Positions 12,691-24,501 of a DNA stretch of 64,000 nucleotides are shown in pieces (position 1 is the stretch's first letter; each line of letters starts with the position of its first letter). The notes under the pieces were generated by a model. That model saw only the letters and a program-made list of their open reading frames with translations. It was not told where the DNA came from and ran no database searches. The stretch spans positions 10,602,001 through 10,666,000 of the forward strand of contig OZ199839.1 in the NCBI GenBank assembly GCA_964304625.1, in the 5' to 3' direction. Origin of the DNA: Kudoa neothunni (lineage: Eukaryota > Cnidaria). A program made the translations under genes and the position numbers.

Positions 12691-12975
12691 TAAAATCAAA
12701 AAATTTAATTTTAATAATGGGTGGTTTTGTAAATTCAAAAGCGGTTGAGTTTAAATAACAACAGGCTCGATGAACAGGCAGCAAGCGCTGGTATGTCAGT
12801 TAACGAATGGATTGAAAAAATTTCAGAGGTAGTAAGTAGTTATGGTAATAAAAATAAGTTTAATACTGATAAATCTACTCTTTCTTGCGAAAAACTTTTC
12901 CGATGTACATATACATTAAAAAGGGACTCTAAGAGAGGGATTGTAAAAAATGAAAATGGGGTTCCATTTTGGTAA
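12691..12975 (+). pseudogene. pogo/Tigger transposase fragment
   Basis: The piece NNGWFCKFKS matches the end of the CENP-B-type DNA-binding domain (GW-x-x-FKxR). After a frameshift comes a linker region (VNEWIEKISEVVSSYGNKNK). Next is a degenerate form of the DIYNADETGLF-x-P-x-x-T catalytic start, here FNTDKSTLSCEKLFRCTYT, where the DE pair of the usual NADET has become DK. The rest of the DDE domain is missing, so the copy is dead. Confidence 0.55.
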
Positions 12976-13950
12976 CTACCTCATTTTACAGCGAAAAGCT
13001 ACTGCTTTATGTTGTTTGTATGTGATACTAAAAGACGTAGATAGTAAATTTATTAAAAAAAGTGGAAGCGATTATATATATCACGAGATCAATGCCTTTG
13101 TCAACCTCAATATATAATATATAATTCATTTAAAAATGTCGAATGAATTTTTCTCACAAAAATTGCAACTAGCACCATGTAGCCAATAGACCTCGATATT
13201 ATTCATAGTCTCAAAACTAATTATGCATAAATTTCGTACGCAATTCTTTTATTTAGAGTGAATGCCACAAATATCTCGGAATGTACGATATAATTTTGTT
13301 TAAATACTCTAAGAAATGCTTGAGAAACCGTCGGTAGCTCTGTTATCGTGAATTGTGTCAAGAATCCTCCTATTTTCGGTAATTGTGATTTATTCGATTA
13401 AAAATATTCAATATATATAATAATAAATCATTTATTGGTTCTAATTAGGAAAAGTATGTAATTATTGACGGTATTAGTTGTGTCTCGTATGTTTCAATTA
13501 TTTTAGATGATCTCGTTGATGTTGATGATAATTAATCTGAGAGCTATGGCATAAGAAACTTAAAAATTTATGTGTATAATTAAGACAGACACTTTGATTT
13601 CGAAAACAAACAGTTTCATTGAAACAACTAAAAGTCTCAATCAACACAATTAAAAAATCCTTCAGCCCTATTTTCTCCATATCCTGTTATGGATTTTTAT
13701 ATGAAATATTTGAAATGTAAAAAAACTAAAATAGATAGCTATTCCGTCAAGAAAATTTAACATTAATATTGTGTGGGCATGAGCGAGAACTCGATATTGC
13801 AAGAGACCTTGCTATTGCGCGGTAAATTGCATTTCCCAAAAAACCACCCTATATCGAAGCCATACTGTAAGTTGGCGACCAAAATTTACTACACAATGCG
13901 GAGACACGACTGCATATAGTCTGTGAGTAAGAGTTGTAACGATTAAAAAT

Positions 13951-14705
13951 CAGGGCTGCCAGCGGAGTTTTAAAAAGCAAAGGATGGACGTTCGAAACCC
14001 CAAGGTTGAGAAACACGCTACTCTAAAGTACAAAAAAAACAGAATCGTATCTATTATAGTTTTTAACCTTCTTACAATTCAATAATTACATCTTCAGACA
14101 TTAAATTTAAATTTATCTTCTTATGATTGCGATGTTTTTGGCATGAACACTCACTCATACTTAAATACTTAATGTCTCGTGTAGATCAATACACTCACAA
14201 TTAATTACTTTATAATTCAAAATATATTTTAAAATAACGTTTAAATTTTCTAATAACGTGCGAAAATGTTTATTGAGTAATTATGTAACCGTGTCATGTT
14301 AAACAATCCAATGTGCCGTCGCTCAATATCGCAAATGCTTTAGCCCTGCGTGACAATAGTTCCCACACCCCTAAGAATGTGAACTGTGGGATTGGGTGTG
14401 CGAGATTCGATCACAATTGAAAATAATTTTTGAGAAATTTTTAGTCAGTTACACCTTATCGTATGAAAAGGGTGAAAATTTTGTTTTGAAATCAAATGGA
14501 GCGCCAGTCCAACTTAAGTTGGGAAACGTTGCCGCATGATTTTATTTGAATAGGATACGTCTTTAAAAATATTAATATTAATGATGTAGATAAAAAAATT
14601 CTTATTCTTAAATATTTACCGGTTTTCAATAAAAACCCAAGATTTTTTATTAGATGAAAAAAATCCCAAGTTGACCATAAAAAAACCCAAACCCTGGCAG
14701 CCCTG
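13951..14705. mobile_element. hAT-type MITE with perfect 8-bp target duplication
   Basis: The ends are a perfect 12-bp inverted repeat, CAGGGCTGCCAG and CTGGCAGCCCTG. They are flanked by identical 8-mers TTAAAAAT at 13943-13950 and 14706-14713. An 8-bp duplication with CAGGG termini is the hAT signature. The 755-base interior has no recognisable transposase; the 75-codon minus ORF at 14492-14719 runs over the element edge and is not a gene. Confidence 0.88.
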
Positions 14706-14889
14706 TTAAAAATTATCATCGAGCTTGCTTACATACAGTTTAGGATCAAAATTTTACGTACTAATACCTTCTATCTTAAAAAATTTCTTCTTTTAGTGGA
14801 TAACGTTTTAATTCAGGACTTATTATTTTCCCAATACAATAATAGAATCAGATATACATACACTTTCGTGTCACCTATCTTATGCCCCC

Positions 14890-15385
14890 TTTTTGAACCC
14901 TAGCCTAGTTAATATGACAGGGTGGTGGTAGGCCGAGATCGCATATGTTAAGGTTTCGAGTTCGAAACTTAGTCCGAGCGTTCCCGTACTCCTACTCCGA
15001 AATTAAGTAGGTAGGCTATAGTAACCGCAAGGATCTACGATTTATCGTGACCTTGTCTGCAGCTGGGAGGGGTAGATCTAGGGTCCTCATAAACGCCGGG
15101 GTACAGGAACGAAATACAAACCAGTAGTGGGTTTCCGTAGAGCTGTCGCCCGCATTCAGACGACTTACCCAGACTAATTCTGGTTTAATCCAGGGTATGA
15201 TTGGGGTGATGGTTGCTCCGAAATGAGGATGTTTATTGGATTAAAATCCAACACTATCGCATAAACGTAAGTCGCCTTAATATGACGCTGCGGTTATTAC
15301 AGCTACAGCGTAAATGGGGAAGCCAAACCAGCCGAACTTCACAATCTAACAAGTTGTGCCGGGGTTTGACCTTGTGAAAAAAAAA
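14890..15385 (+). repeat. GC-rich retroposon-like island (SINE or 3' end of a LINE)
   Basis: About 490 bases have clearly higher GC than everything around, ending in a run of nine A. Near 14952-14968 lies GGTTTCGAGTTCGAAAC, close to a Pol III B box. At 14979-15033 the order GAGCG-CCCG-CTCCGAA-TTAAG-AGG-TAGTAACCG-GGAT resembles the middle of 5S rRNA, as in SINE3/Deu-type elements. No long ORF crosses it. Assignment rests on visual resemblance; it could also be a truncated non-LTR element or foreign DNA. Confidence 0.4.
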
Positions 15386-17049
15386 TCTTTTTTAAAACCG
15401 ATTGAAAATTTTGTTAACAATTGCAAATCAGTTGCAAGAAATGGGGTTCTCTAAAATGAGGAGGAATTATATACCCTGAAGAAATCAAATCTCCGAACGA
15501 TATCAAATCCGAGCGAATAAAATCTTATTCAAGAATTCCAAAATATCATTCTCAAATACTTTAAGTGAAACTGAAACATAAAATATGACTATTTTTCTGG
15601 GTTGATATAGTGTTTTATCATTATTTAATTATTAGGAACAAAATGTGACGGCTAAATAATTAATATATTATTGGGGATACACATCACATAATGTCGCGTT
15701 AAGGAGGTAATTATGTTTGTTGTATTAAACTTATTTTTACGACTATTTAATGATAAAATTGCAGATTGCTGAATTGATTTTACTTTGATTTTGAGGTACT
15801 GTACCTATAAGATGTAAGATGTACCTCAAATGGGCTATTATTTTAAAGGTGATAATTTAGCGAGTGTGACATTGATGCGTTTGTAAAATCTTAATTTACA
15901 GTTTTTAAAGTTATTTACAAACAATTTTCTTTTATTTACACATTTAGTTATGTTTTTCGTGCCCATTGTTCACTTAAATTTTGAATGAAAAAAAAATTTC
16001 GATTCCATAACGCTACATTTTAAATCTTTCCTTCAAAATGATTAAAAAATGTAACCGTGATTGGTTTGTATTTAAATAGACGAAAAGAATTAAAATGATT
16101 GTAACAGTTATTTTAAAGAAAAAGTTTTTTATTCGTAGTTGTAGTTTATATTTTATAAACCAGTTCTTGTAAAAAATAATTTCTAACAGCTTAAAAGTAT
16201 TCATATATATCTAAAAAGTTGAGAAATTAATTTAAAAAAAAGTTCTACAACGATTATTGTTATGTATTATCTAATAAATCATTATTGTCAATATTTATAA
16301 TTACTTAATATATGTACTTCATAGAAAAAAATGTATAAACTAAAACTCAACCTTTTTTACTTTTTTTTTAAATTTCCAACTTTGGATATTATCAGGTATG
16401 AAATAGTTTAGAAGATGGAAAGTTGATATCCAACTTGACGCGCATGCACAAAATAATTGATCGATGCAATCATATAGATTATATTAAGCCACTGTTTTTA
16501 AATCAGATATAAAATAAATGTTCAATTTATTTTAAAGACGATAAGAAATTTTACGTAGCTATGATATATATGAATAAGGTTTTTATTTAATTATCATTTA
16601 TCTTGTATTTTAACGATGATCAATACAAATTTTTTTAGCATTTTAACATATTTTAATCTCTATAACTAATCATTTTTACGAAATAAATTATCTTAATAAA
16701 AACAAACATTAAATTGAGGAACGAAAGGATTAATTAATATAATGATTTATCACATTAAAAATTATTCTTTCAAGTTTGAAGTCCAATCACTCTTATAGAC
16801 TAAATTGCATGGCATAGAGATGATATAGGTATATAATCATTATAAGAAGGGTAATTTAATTTTATATTTTTTCTTTAAAAGCAATTATTGTTGTTTATAA
16901 TTACTTCATTTTTTTTAAATATCAACAAAATTTTTAGCGTTCCAAAATAATACGCAATAAATTGGGTTAATAAAAGAGAATTACAACATATATAAATGAC
17001 AGAAAACACGGAATTAATACTGAGATACCAAAAATTATATAGGGATAAG
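15386..17049. other. Intergenic, AT-rich, no gene seen
   Basis: Only short chance ORFs are present and no inverted-end element was found. It lies between the GC-rich island and the 3' end of the SLC38-like copy. Confidence 0.5.
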
Positions 17050-19761
17050 TTAAGTGCTTGTTATTCCCCACAAATTTTTTATATCGTCGTTAAATGTTTT
17101 AAATTGTTCTTTAACACTTTCATCGTATTCAACAAAGTTTCTATTGCACCAGTATTGAATAGGAAGTGGAGGTTTATGGACGAATTTATAAATGCTGAAA
17201 CTGGTACCCACAAATAGAATAAGCACTCCAAAGACGAATGTCACAGCACAGCCAACTTTAGTATAGTTGTTGATGGAAAGTCCTTGTCTCATGAGAAGCA
17301 ATAGTGAAAGGGCGGGAAGAATAAACACTAGAGAATATTCATTCATCCAACAGTATCAACGAAAATAATTTACCAACAGGTGCAGCAATAAGAGAACCCT
17401 AAATAAAAATAAATAATATTGATATCATTTTCAGAAACAATCTTAAATTATATGCAAAAAACGGAAGACATACTGATAAATTGATGACGTCTTCAAGTGC
17501 TGAAATAAAAACGGCGCCAAAATAACACAATGTAACAAGGCCAAAGGTAAGCGAAATGTGAATGATAAGTTTGAATTTGACAACTTTATAAAGTAGTGTT
17601 GAAATAGCTTCTCTACATGAATATATTTGTAATGGTGATGTCAACATAACAGTTAACGAAAAAAGCTATTCTAGCGACTAGAATCACTGTATCATCTGTG
17701 CAATAATCTTGTAGTAGATTTCCTAACAAATAAATACAGTTTGAGAAGACAATCTATAGTTGTTGATTGTGGAGTACCGCTGGCATTTCCAGGTGAATGA
17801 GAGATAGCCGACGAGTGCTACTAGAGTGTAGAGAACAGTGGTGACAGCGAGAGCTAAGTGGGTGGCTAGCCCAAATTTTTTAACGCTCATTCCACGCATC
17901 GACCTAAACATCGGTAATACGTTGTGTTGGCAGGAGAGAGCTAGAACGAAAAATAGTTGAAAGCGAACACCGCCCATTATCCAATCAATCTACCAAAGGC
18001 ATAAACACTGATTGTACTAACAAAGCCAGCTCTCCCGTACGAAATAAATCCCTTAGTACAAAGCCTAATAACATATAATCAAAGATGACCAAACACCTCT
18101 AAATAGTCACATTTTTTTAGGCATAATAAACACATTATGCATGACACATCCAATGTAAACAAATACAAGCAAAACTGAACAGAACGAGGCCTTAAATCAA
18201 ACAAAGTGATTATTACAAATAAATATCCAACCTATCGGCCATAAATTACTTTATCCAACCTGGATATATTTCTTAAGCATGCCAACGGGAATATGATAGC
18301 ATAAGTGACAAGGGCTAATAAAAATCTCTCATCAGTAAACCATTTGGGCTTTGTTTTATCGCCAGGGTCTCTGGGTGCTAATCAAACAAATTATATGTTC
18401 CATCAGAGAAAATAAATGTATGTATTTTTATACCAAAATAAGAAACAATATCAGCCAAATTTTGACGTATACCAATAGAATATGACATAACAGCTGTGGA
18501 AAAAACGAGTTAATTATCACATTCGTTAAAATTGATATCAACCAAATAAAGGATAAGTGATTTTGGCAGAGAGTAATAATAATGACTCCAGGTCTACCGA
18601 GAGCTTTATTGACGACCGACTAGAAAAGAAATATTTTTCAGGTACATCCAATACTATGCAAACATAATGTTTCTCAAATTTTAAAAATGCAATCAGTGAC
18701 CAGCTTTTAGCACATTTTCTTGATAAATTTTTTACGAAAAATAAGTTCATTATGTTTCGTTGTGAACAAAATTAAATAAAATAACAGTATGATTGCGAAA
18801 AATTTAATAGAAATTATTTCAAGAATTTTTACTCGTTTTTGTTAACTAATTATATAAATTTCAAATAATAACAAAAATTATATCAATTTTATTGGTGGCA
18901 ATTTATAAAATTAAATTATATTAAAAAATTAGGCGTATAAATAAATCTGTAAGAAAATGCGTGAAACCGATCCTGCGAATTTTATATAATTTTCTCGCGG
19001 ATCCGTGAGGATTGCTAAATGCCGCTTACTTAATAATATTACTTGATACGTGAATTTATCGGTGAGAGCACCACTTTTAGCAAGAGCCAAAATAGAAAAA
19101 TCTATATTAGTAAAAATTATCCAAAATAATTAACAACACCAACAATCAACCACTCACCAGCTAACCCAGCACTCCATATAAGTAAAACAATCCCCAAAAA
19201 TATGCCGCTGTGTGAGAGGGGCGTTAGGTAGAGCTAAGGTAACACGCACCATTAGATTACAAATGTTATTTCATAGAAACGCCCACCTATCACCCCCGAA
19301 CCAATAATCATATTGCACAGATTGATCATGGTTAAGAAGAGATTGCTAGTTGCAGAGTTTTCCTACAATGACAAGACATTGAATAACCAAACTATATGTC
19401 GGCCAGTTCACAATTACACTCATTCCCAACAGTCCGTCTTTGCCGTTTAGTTTTCTACTGTCATCTTCCACCTTGGTGTCATCGACAGATCCGGTGTTTT
19501 CGTTCGTTTCGTCGTTTGTACTGCTGCCTATGTTGAGAAGAATAGCAGGATTCTTTTGGAACGATTTTGTTCTTCAGAAATGGATTTTTTTGAAGATGAA
19601 TATTTTATCGAGCTAGCAGCTTCACTCTACGAAACAATTCGAATACAAACACATTTCGCAATGTGTTTGACGCGAAATACCGTGCCGGAGCTATCATTTA
19701 TATAATACATTTCAGCGGTTGTAGCTGGTGTCCCGTCAACATTTTCCTCCCCTTCGCTCAT
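17050..19761 (-). pseudogene. SLC38-like (AAAP family) amino-acid transporter, three frameshifts
   Basis: The ATG at 19761 starts an acidic N-terminus (exon to 19681). Later exons show INLCNMIIGSGVI, ALPNA and SHSGIFLGIVLLIWSAGLA, DFSILALAKSGALTDKFTYQ, VVNKALGRPG, TYPLFAVMSYSIG, PRDPGDKTKPKWFTDERFLL, FVLALSCQHNVLPMF, GYLSFTW, NLLQDYCTDDTVILVARIAF, SPLQIYSCREAIST, and VFILPALSLLLL to the stop at 17050. This is the SLC38/AAAP layout of about 10-11 membrane helices. Introns are GT-AG and short. Relative to the paralogue at 38644 the frame is lost inside exons at about 19218 (one extra base in a G run), about 18575 (one base missing) and about 17655 (one extra base), and the first junction could not be joined in frame. 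The gene is either decaying or affected by assembly indels. Confidence 0.75.
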
Positions 19762-22456
19762 AGAGATATGTTATAGAAAGTGACTACTGGGATTAATATC
19801 GAACAAAATGTAAATACTATTAAAAAATGTGCTAATGACCTTTTTAATCGTTTATCATAAAGATTATATTTTTGTAATAAAGCTTTTGTTTTTTGGAACG
19901 CAACATATTAATTCTCGCTTATTTACATTTTTGGATTTTAATTAGAAAAAATTATCACCAGCTCATAAGGAGAGCCACCATATCGTAAATTTCCATAATG
20001 GGCTTATCGTATTATGAACTTTAATGCGTGTTATGTGATAAGAAACACGCATTACATGACCTATCATGGGTTTTACAATAAGTCCGTAGACCGTTTCTAA
20101 CAAGGAGTTGTCAGATTTAGCATGGTTCTGGGTTAAAACGCGGAATAATGGCCGCATGTGCGCATCAAATAAACGAAAATTAACGAAAGGAATAATTTAT
20201 CAAACTTGGTAATTTAATTTTATTTCTTATAGAAAAATCTCAAACAACTGAGTTTTTTGCTTTCGAGATAAAAATTCCGCGATATAGTCCCACTCATGTG
20301 GACTTCTATTGGTTCGTTTTGCTCGTAGCATTCTCCTCAAATAGAGCCACAGATTTTCAACATTTTAAGTATGAACCTGGGGATCATCTGTAGGATCAAC
20401 AAAATTCTCTTCATGCATTATAATATGATGGGTCGTTTCCAAACGACTCATTATTTTAGGCCCTCCATCCATCGGTTATGATAACTTTTTCTGCGGAAAT
20501 TAGTTCATGTTGTACACAAAAATTACCAACATTATTAAAGTTTGAGAAGTAAGTAATAAACTGTAGATGCCACATTTTCGCGGGTTAATCTTCGTCAATC
20601 TCTTAATCCGTTTAGTACACATGCGGCTGCGATTCTGCATTTTTACCCTCTTTTGATAAGAACATTTACTGCAAATAAGCACATTGAATTAATAATAATC
20701 CCAATATAATGTGTGCACTGCAGATAACTTGGTGGGTCATACAAGTTTTTTGCATACGCTATTTATTTCAATGTTTCATCTTGGCAATTTGTATTGAGTT
20801 AAATACTTTTTAAGCTTAACTTAAAAAGTATTCGAAATTACTCTATAAAATGACGAATGTGACTTTGCAGGACCAACAAAAAGTTAGTTGAGCTGTTTGT
20901 CTTTAAATGATCTAGTATAAAATACCTTAAACAGTAGTGAAATAACTTGGGGAAGTCATAATTTTATTATTTTGTCCGCAACCTAGTATATTACACAGTT
21001 AGAATGGTTCCTCATTCCAAATTGAAATATTAAACATAGAAACTTGTTTTCTATTACTTGTAGAATGTTTCAAATTATTAAATATCCAAAATAATATAAT
21101 TTGTCAAAAGAATGAAAAAATAATTAATTACTACTCAAAATAACTTGTACACCGTATTATTAGGCAACAATATTGATAATTACCCATACTATATTATTAG
21201 GTTAATACATGAAATGATATAATAATAAGACACGTGTATTGGTTTCCTTTCGGCAGTTCTCAAGAACCTGAATAATAAACTTGAGCTAACTAATAAGTCA
21301 TCATTTCTAGTTAGTAGAATTAAACATATTTTTAAGCAAGAAAATTATTGGCACGAGAATTTAGATTACGGATAAAATAGCTCTTATTTGGAGGCGGTCT
21401 ATTATGCATTAATAACAAATTTTATAATGGAATATAATATTTTTGCTTTGCTTTGCTATGCTATGCTATATGGCATTATATTCATTTTCGGATCGAGAAT
21501 ATTAGGATGAATATCTGAATAAGTAAATTTTTTTTAAATTGTCTCAATATGAATATTCTTATTTCTATTATGTGAAATATAATATCTAATCAAGGTTTTT
21601 CTGTATTATTTTTGTTTTAGACATTCTAGATGTTCGAGCTAACAAACAGTGTAGTAAATCCTGAGGTGTCAAAAAATTAACATATTTTATTATTATCCTA
21701 TTATAAATTATATTATTTTCTTTTTTGTAATCAGCATTTATTTTTTTGATCTGTAAAATATATTGTTAAAATATTGAATTACCTTAACGAAAAAATTCAC
21801 AATCTTTAGGAATAACTTCACGTTTTGTTGAATTAATCTTGGTTAATCCTTATCTTCACGCCTCAGCATAAATATTACAGGATTATAGCTTATTTTTTTA
21901 ATCCATGCAACGAAGACATAAATAAATATTATTCAAATTTTTTAAATTTATAATATCCATAATAATCGATAGTATTCGGTATTTGCTGAAGTGTACATAA
22001 ATATTAGACAATGAGGATTGCTGATACATATTAAAACAATTCGGTAAAACTGCGAAATTGTTGTCGTATTGACCGAGTAAAGGTTAGGATTAGCCCGAGC
22101 ATTAATTCTACAGTGTTAACTTGGAATTGTATGATATTCTAGTTGAACATTAATTGTAGGAACGCGTACATTTCATCCAATAAATTCTTTTTGTTTATAA
22201 CGATAAATTTTCGAAAAAATTAATCTTCTAATGCTTCGATAGAAATAAAATTCGTAGTCTTATAGATAAAGAATTAATAATACGTGATCATTGAGGGGAA
22301 AATGTGATAACGTATCAAAATCAGTTTTCATATTCGAATTTTAAGATACATGAATGTTTCTTTATTGATTGATTGTTATGACCTCTATAAATGATTATCA
22401 GAGTATACGAGTTCAATGTAATATTAGGTAGAAGCTTTTGGTATGGTAAATTTTAC
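19762..22456. other. Intergenic, contains a Merlin-like transposase remnant
   Basis: Apart from the remnant at 20227-20700 I see no coding sequence. The short minus ORF at 19963-20157 is unsupported. Confidence 0.4.
20227..20700 (-). pseudogene. Merlin/IS1595-like (ISXO2-type) transposase remnant
   Basis: Reading the minus strand, the start has a Cys-x2-Cys pair with a following basic Cys (ICSKCSYQKRVKMQNRSRMC). The end reads AEKVITDGW, then NFVDPTDDPQVHT, VENLWLYLRRMLRAK and RTNRSPHEWDYIAEFLSR, stopping at 20227. The ITDGW, NFV, HT and W-x-x-LKR-like order is that of the DDE_Tnp_IS1595 domain of Merlin transposons. The middle is disrupted and the first catalytic Asp region is not found. Terminal repeats were not identified. 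Confidence 0.6.
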
Positions 22457-22960
22457 TCCCAAACCAGGGTGCCCAAACATTGGGTTTTTTGTTTATTTAC
22501 AAAAATTGTAGATTATTGAATCCATTGAGATCAGTTTTAAATAAAAAGTTTTAGAATTAGGTAGAATAATCATATTTTTTTGTTTTAATAATTGAGAGAA
22601 TTAAAATTATTCGAAATTTTAAAAAGAATCGCGATCGGCGGCAACTCGCTCTCTTCCAACCCTTGAATAATTGTTATTTAACCAATTGTTCTTATTATTC
22701 AGTGATTGTATTTTGGTATTTCAACTCTTTCTCAAAATTTTCTATTTTTTTTAATAACACATTTTGAAGTTGTGGACGTAAATTATTGTAAAGTATGAGC
22801 AAAATTTCAAACGGAGTAAAAAAAGAGCGTGGGATAATATGCGCTTCGATCAAGATTGATTAAAAGTAGATGATTAAATGATTGATTTGAGCAAGATACA
22901 AAAGACAATAATTCCAGAAACTGCAAATGTTTGACGAATTTTTTCATAAACACTCTAAGG

Positions 22961-23579
22961 CAAAGGTTCTCTATCGAGGGTAAATTAAATAACATCAAAA
23001 TTAGATAGGGAGAATTTTGGTACTATGGGTGTGTGACGCACTTCCGGATTTCTAAATAATCATATTATTCAAGGTTATTAAGCTTAATAATAATTAGGCA
23101 AAAATTCTTTAAATTTTTTTAGGAATAAGTTTTTAATAGCTATAGCTATCCATAAAAATATTCAAGTCTCTTTTTTTATGTCTCGTTTATCCTTTGGTGA
23201 TGTAGTCCAATAATAATAGTACTTAAAATGACTATTTTCATGGTAAATAATATTCAAGTATCATTAGTTTTAACTATTTTTAATTATTTCTTGTCCCTTA
23301 GAGCGAAGGATTGAGAAAGATATAATTTTATTTAGCAAAATCTAAAAAATAAAATCTGTATACAATTTTTGAGAAAGATTTATTGAAATAAAAATTGTCA
23401 TTATGTAGGCATACGTGTTTTTTAGGATCATAATTTACCCCTCAAGTAGCCTCTGCTATAGCTAAATCAGTATTTAACTTTAAGGTAAATATGAATTTGG
23501 CTTCCAAGTTAAGGGGGTAAATTTCGATTATTCATCAGGCTGAGAGGGTTAAATTTGAAAAAACGGCTGAGAACCCCTA
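22961..23579. mobile_element. Inner hAT-type MITE with 8-bp duplication
   Basis: It is flanked by identical CTCTAAGG at 22953-22960 and 23580-23587. The ends are CAAAGGTTCTC on the left and, read inward, TAGGGGTTCTC on the right, close to the common hAT terminus CAGGGGTTCTC. No transposase lies inside. It sits within the MITE at 22949-24139, making this the youngest layer of a three-layer nest. Confidence 0.75.
23241..23340 (-). repeat. Dispersed hairpin repeat, copy 2
   Basis: It reads AATATTCAAGTATCATTAG, then TTTTTAATTATTTCTTGTCC, matching copy 1 in order. It lies inside the inner hAT MITE. Confidence 0.45.
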
Positions 23580-24139
23580 CTCTAAGGTATCAAAAAACAA
23601 ACTACCTCCAAAGATTTTGGATGATATTCACCCCAGAGTTTTTTATGTCAATTTAAATAAGAAATTGTGGTAAATTTATTCGTAAAACATTATATGCTTT
23701 AACATTTACATTCAGAAAAAAAGTGTCATTACTCACATTACTAATCCTCATAAAACATACAGCTTAAGTTACCAATTCTTCGGTAACACACAAAAGTTAA
23801 ATATGTAACTATGATTTATTTTATTTGAATTTCTAAAATAAATTAATTTTTTAATATAATAAGCCAAGATAGAATTCATTTTTAACAATAAACACACTTT
23901 TGGATGAATAATGAGGTAAAAATTATGCTGGGTGAATTTCACTCCAAAATTTTTGGAGGGTGTTTTTTAATTTTTAATAACTTCCTGTATGTTTTTAAAA
24001 ACCAAACACTCACAAATTTTACTTAAAATAAATTTATATGTATAGCAATAATTTCATACACATTAAAAAACAATGAAGAATATATGATAAGATTAAAACT
24101 TGTTTGGGGTGAATTTCTCCCCCAAATCCTTACTTAAGG

Positions 24140-24390
24140 GGTTAATGAACGCAGTATAAATTAAACAAACTCATTAAAGGTTGAAACTATAAAATGTAAA
24201 CTTCTCGCAAAGCAGTTGATCATAAAAAATAATAATACGTGTTTGACGTCGCACCCAACAAATAAACTAATACATGATGTGGATGGCGCTGTTGTAAGAC
24301 AACGATACCTTGATTGCCCGAAAAATAGATCAAACTTCCTAGCTGAGGGTTGTGAAGATGATGAAGACAATTCAATTGACGACAATAATT
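24140..24390 (+). pseudogene. hAT transposase tail, second copy
   Basis: The bases match 127-351 with scattered changes and small indels, including the stretch encoding KVET and KLLAKQL. It is the downstream half of the transposase tail split by the nested insertion; the upstream half lies at about 22840-22948. Confidence 0.55.
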
Positions 24391-24501
24391 AGAAAACGCG
24401 CTTAAAATAAAAATTTTCATTATTTTAATAATAACATTATGGTTTCTTCTCCGAATCTTGGGGGTTTTTCCGATAGTCTCATTGGAGACCCTGTCCCAAA
24501 C

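Larger units (their letters stand above)
12085..13867 (+). mobile_element. pogo/Tigger-like element B with TA target duplication
   Basis: TA lies at 12083-12084 and 13868-13869. The left end is CAGTAAGGCCTCGATAAAG. The right end read inward is CAGTATGGCTTCGATATAG. CAGT termini at a TA target plus a Tc5/CENP-B-like transposase remnant inside identify the Tc1/mariner-pogo branch. Length is 1783 bases. Confidence 0.75.
22949..24139. mobile_element. Unclassified MITE inserted in the hAT element
   Basis: Comparison with 1-454 shows the host sequence breaks after TTTTTTCAT and resumes at TTAATGAACGC. Inside, CCTCCAAAGATTTTGGATGA and following TATTCACCCC (23603-23634) is repeated in inverted orientation at about 23929-23962, and a shorter related arm lies at 24106-24132. 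The TTAA at the right junction suggests a TTAA-type insertion, but the left junction is altered and the termini are poorly matched. Excluding the inner element it is about 560 bases. Confidence 0.5.
22465..24493 (+). mobile_element. hAT element with 8-bp duplication, carrying nested insertions
   Basis: The left end CAGGGTGCCCAAACATTGGG and the right end (read inward CAGGGTCTCCAATGAGAC) are flanked by identical TCCCAAAC at 22457-22464 and 24494-24501. The arms match the uninterrupted copy at 1-454. The right arm carries the transposase dimerisation tail. The element is interrupted from about 22949 to 24139 by other DNA; without it the original would be about 840 bases, so it was already an internally deleted derivative. 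Confidence 0.85.
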
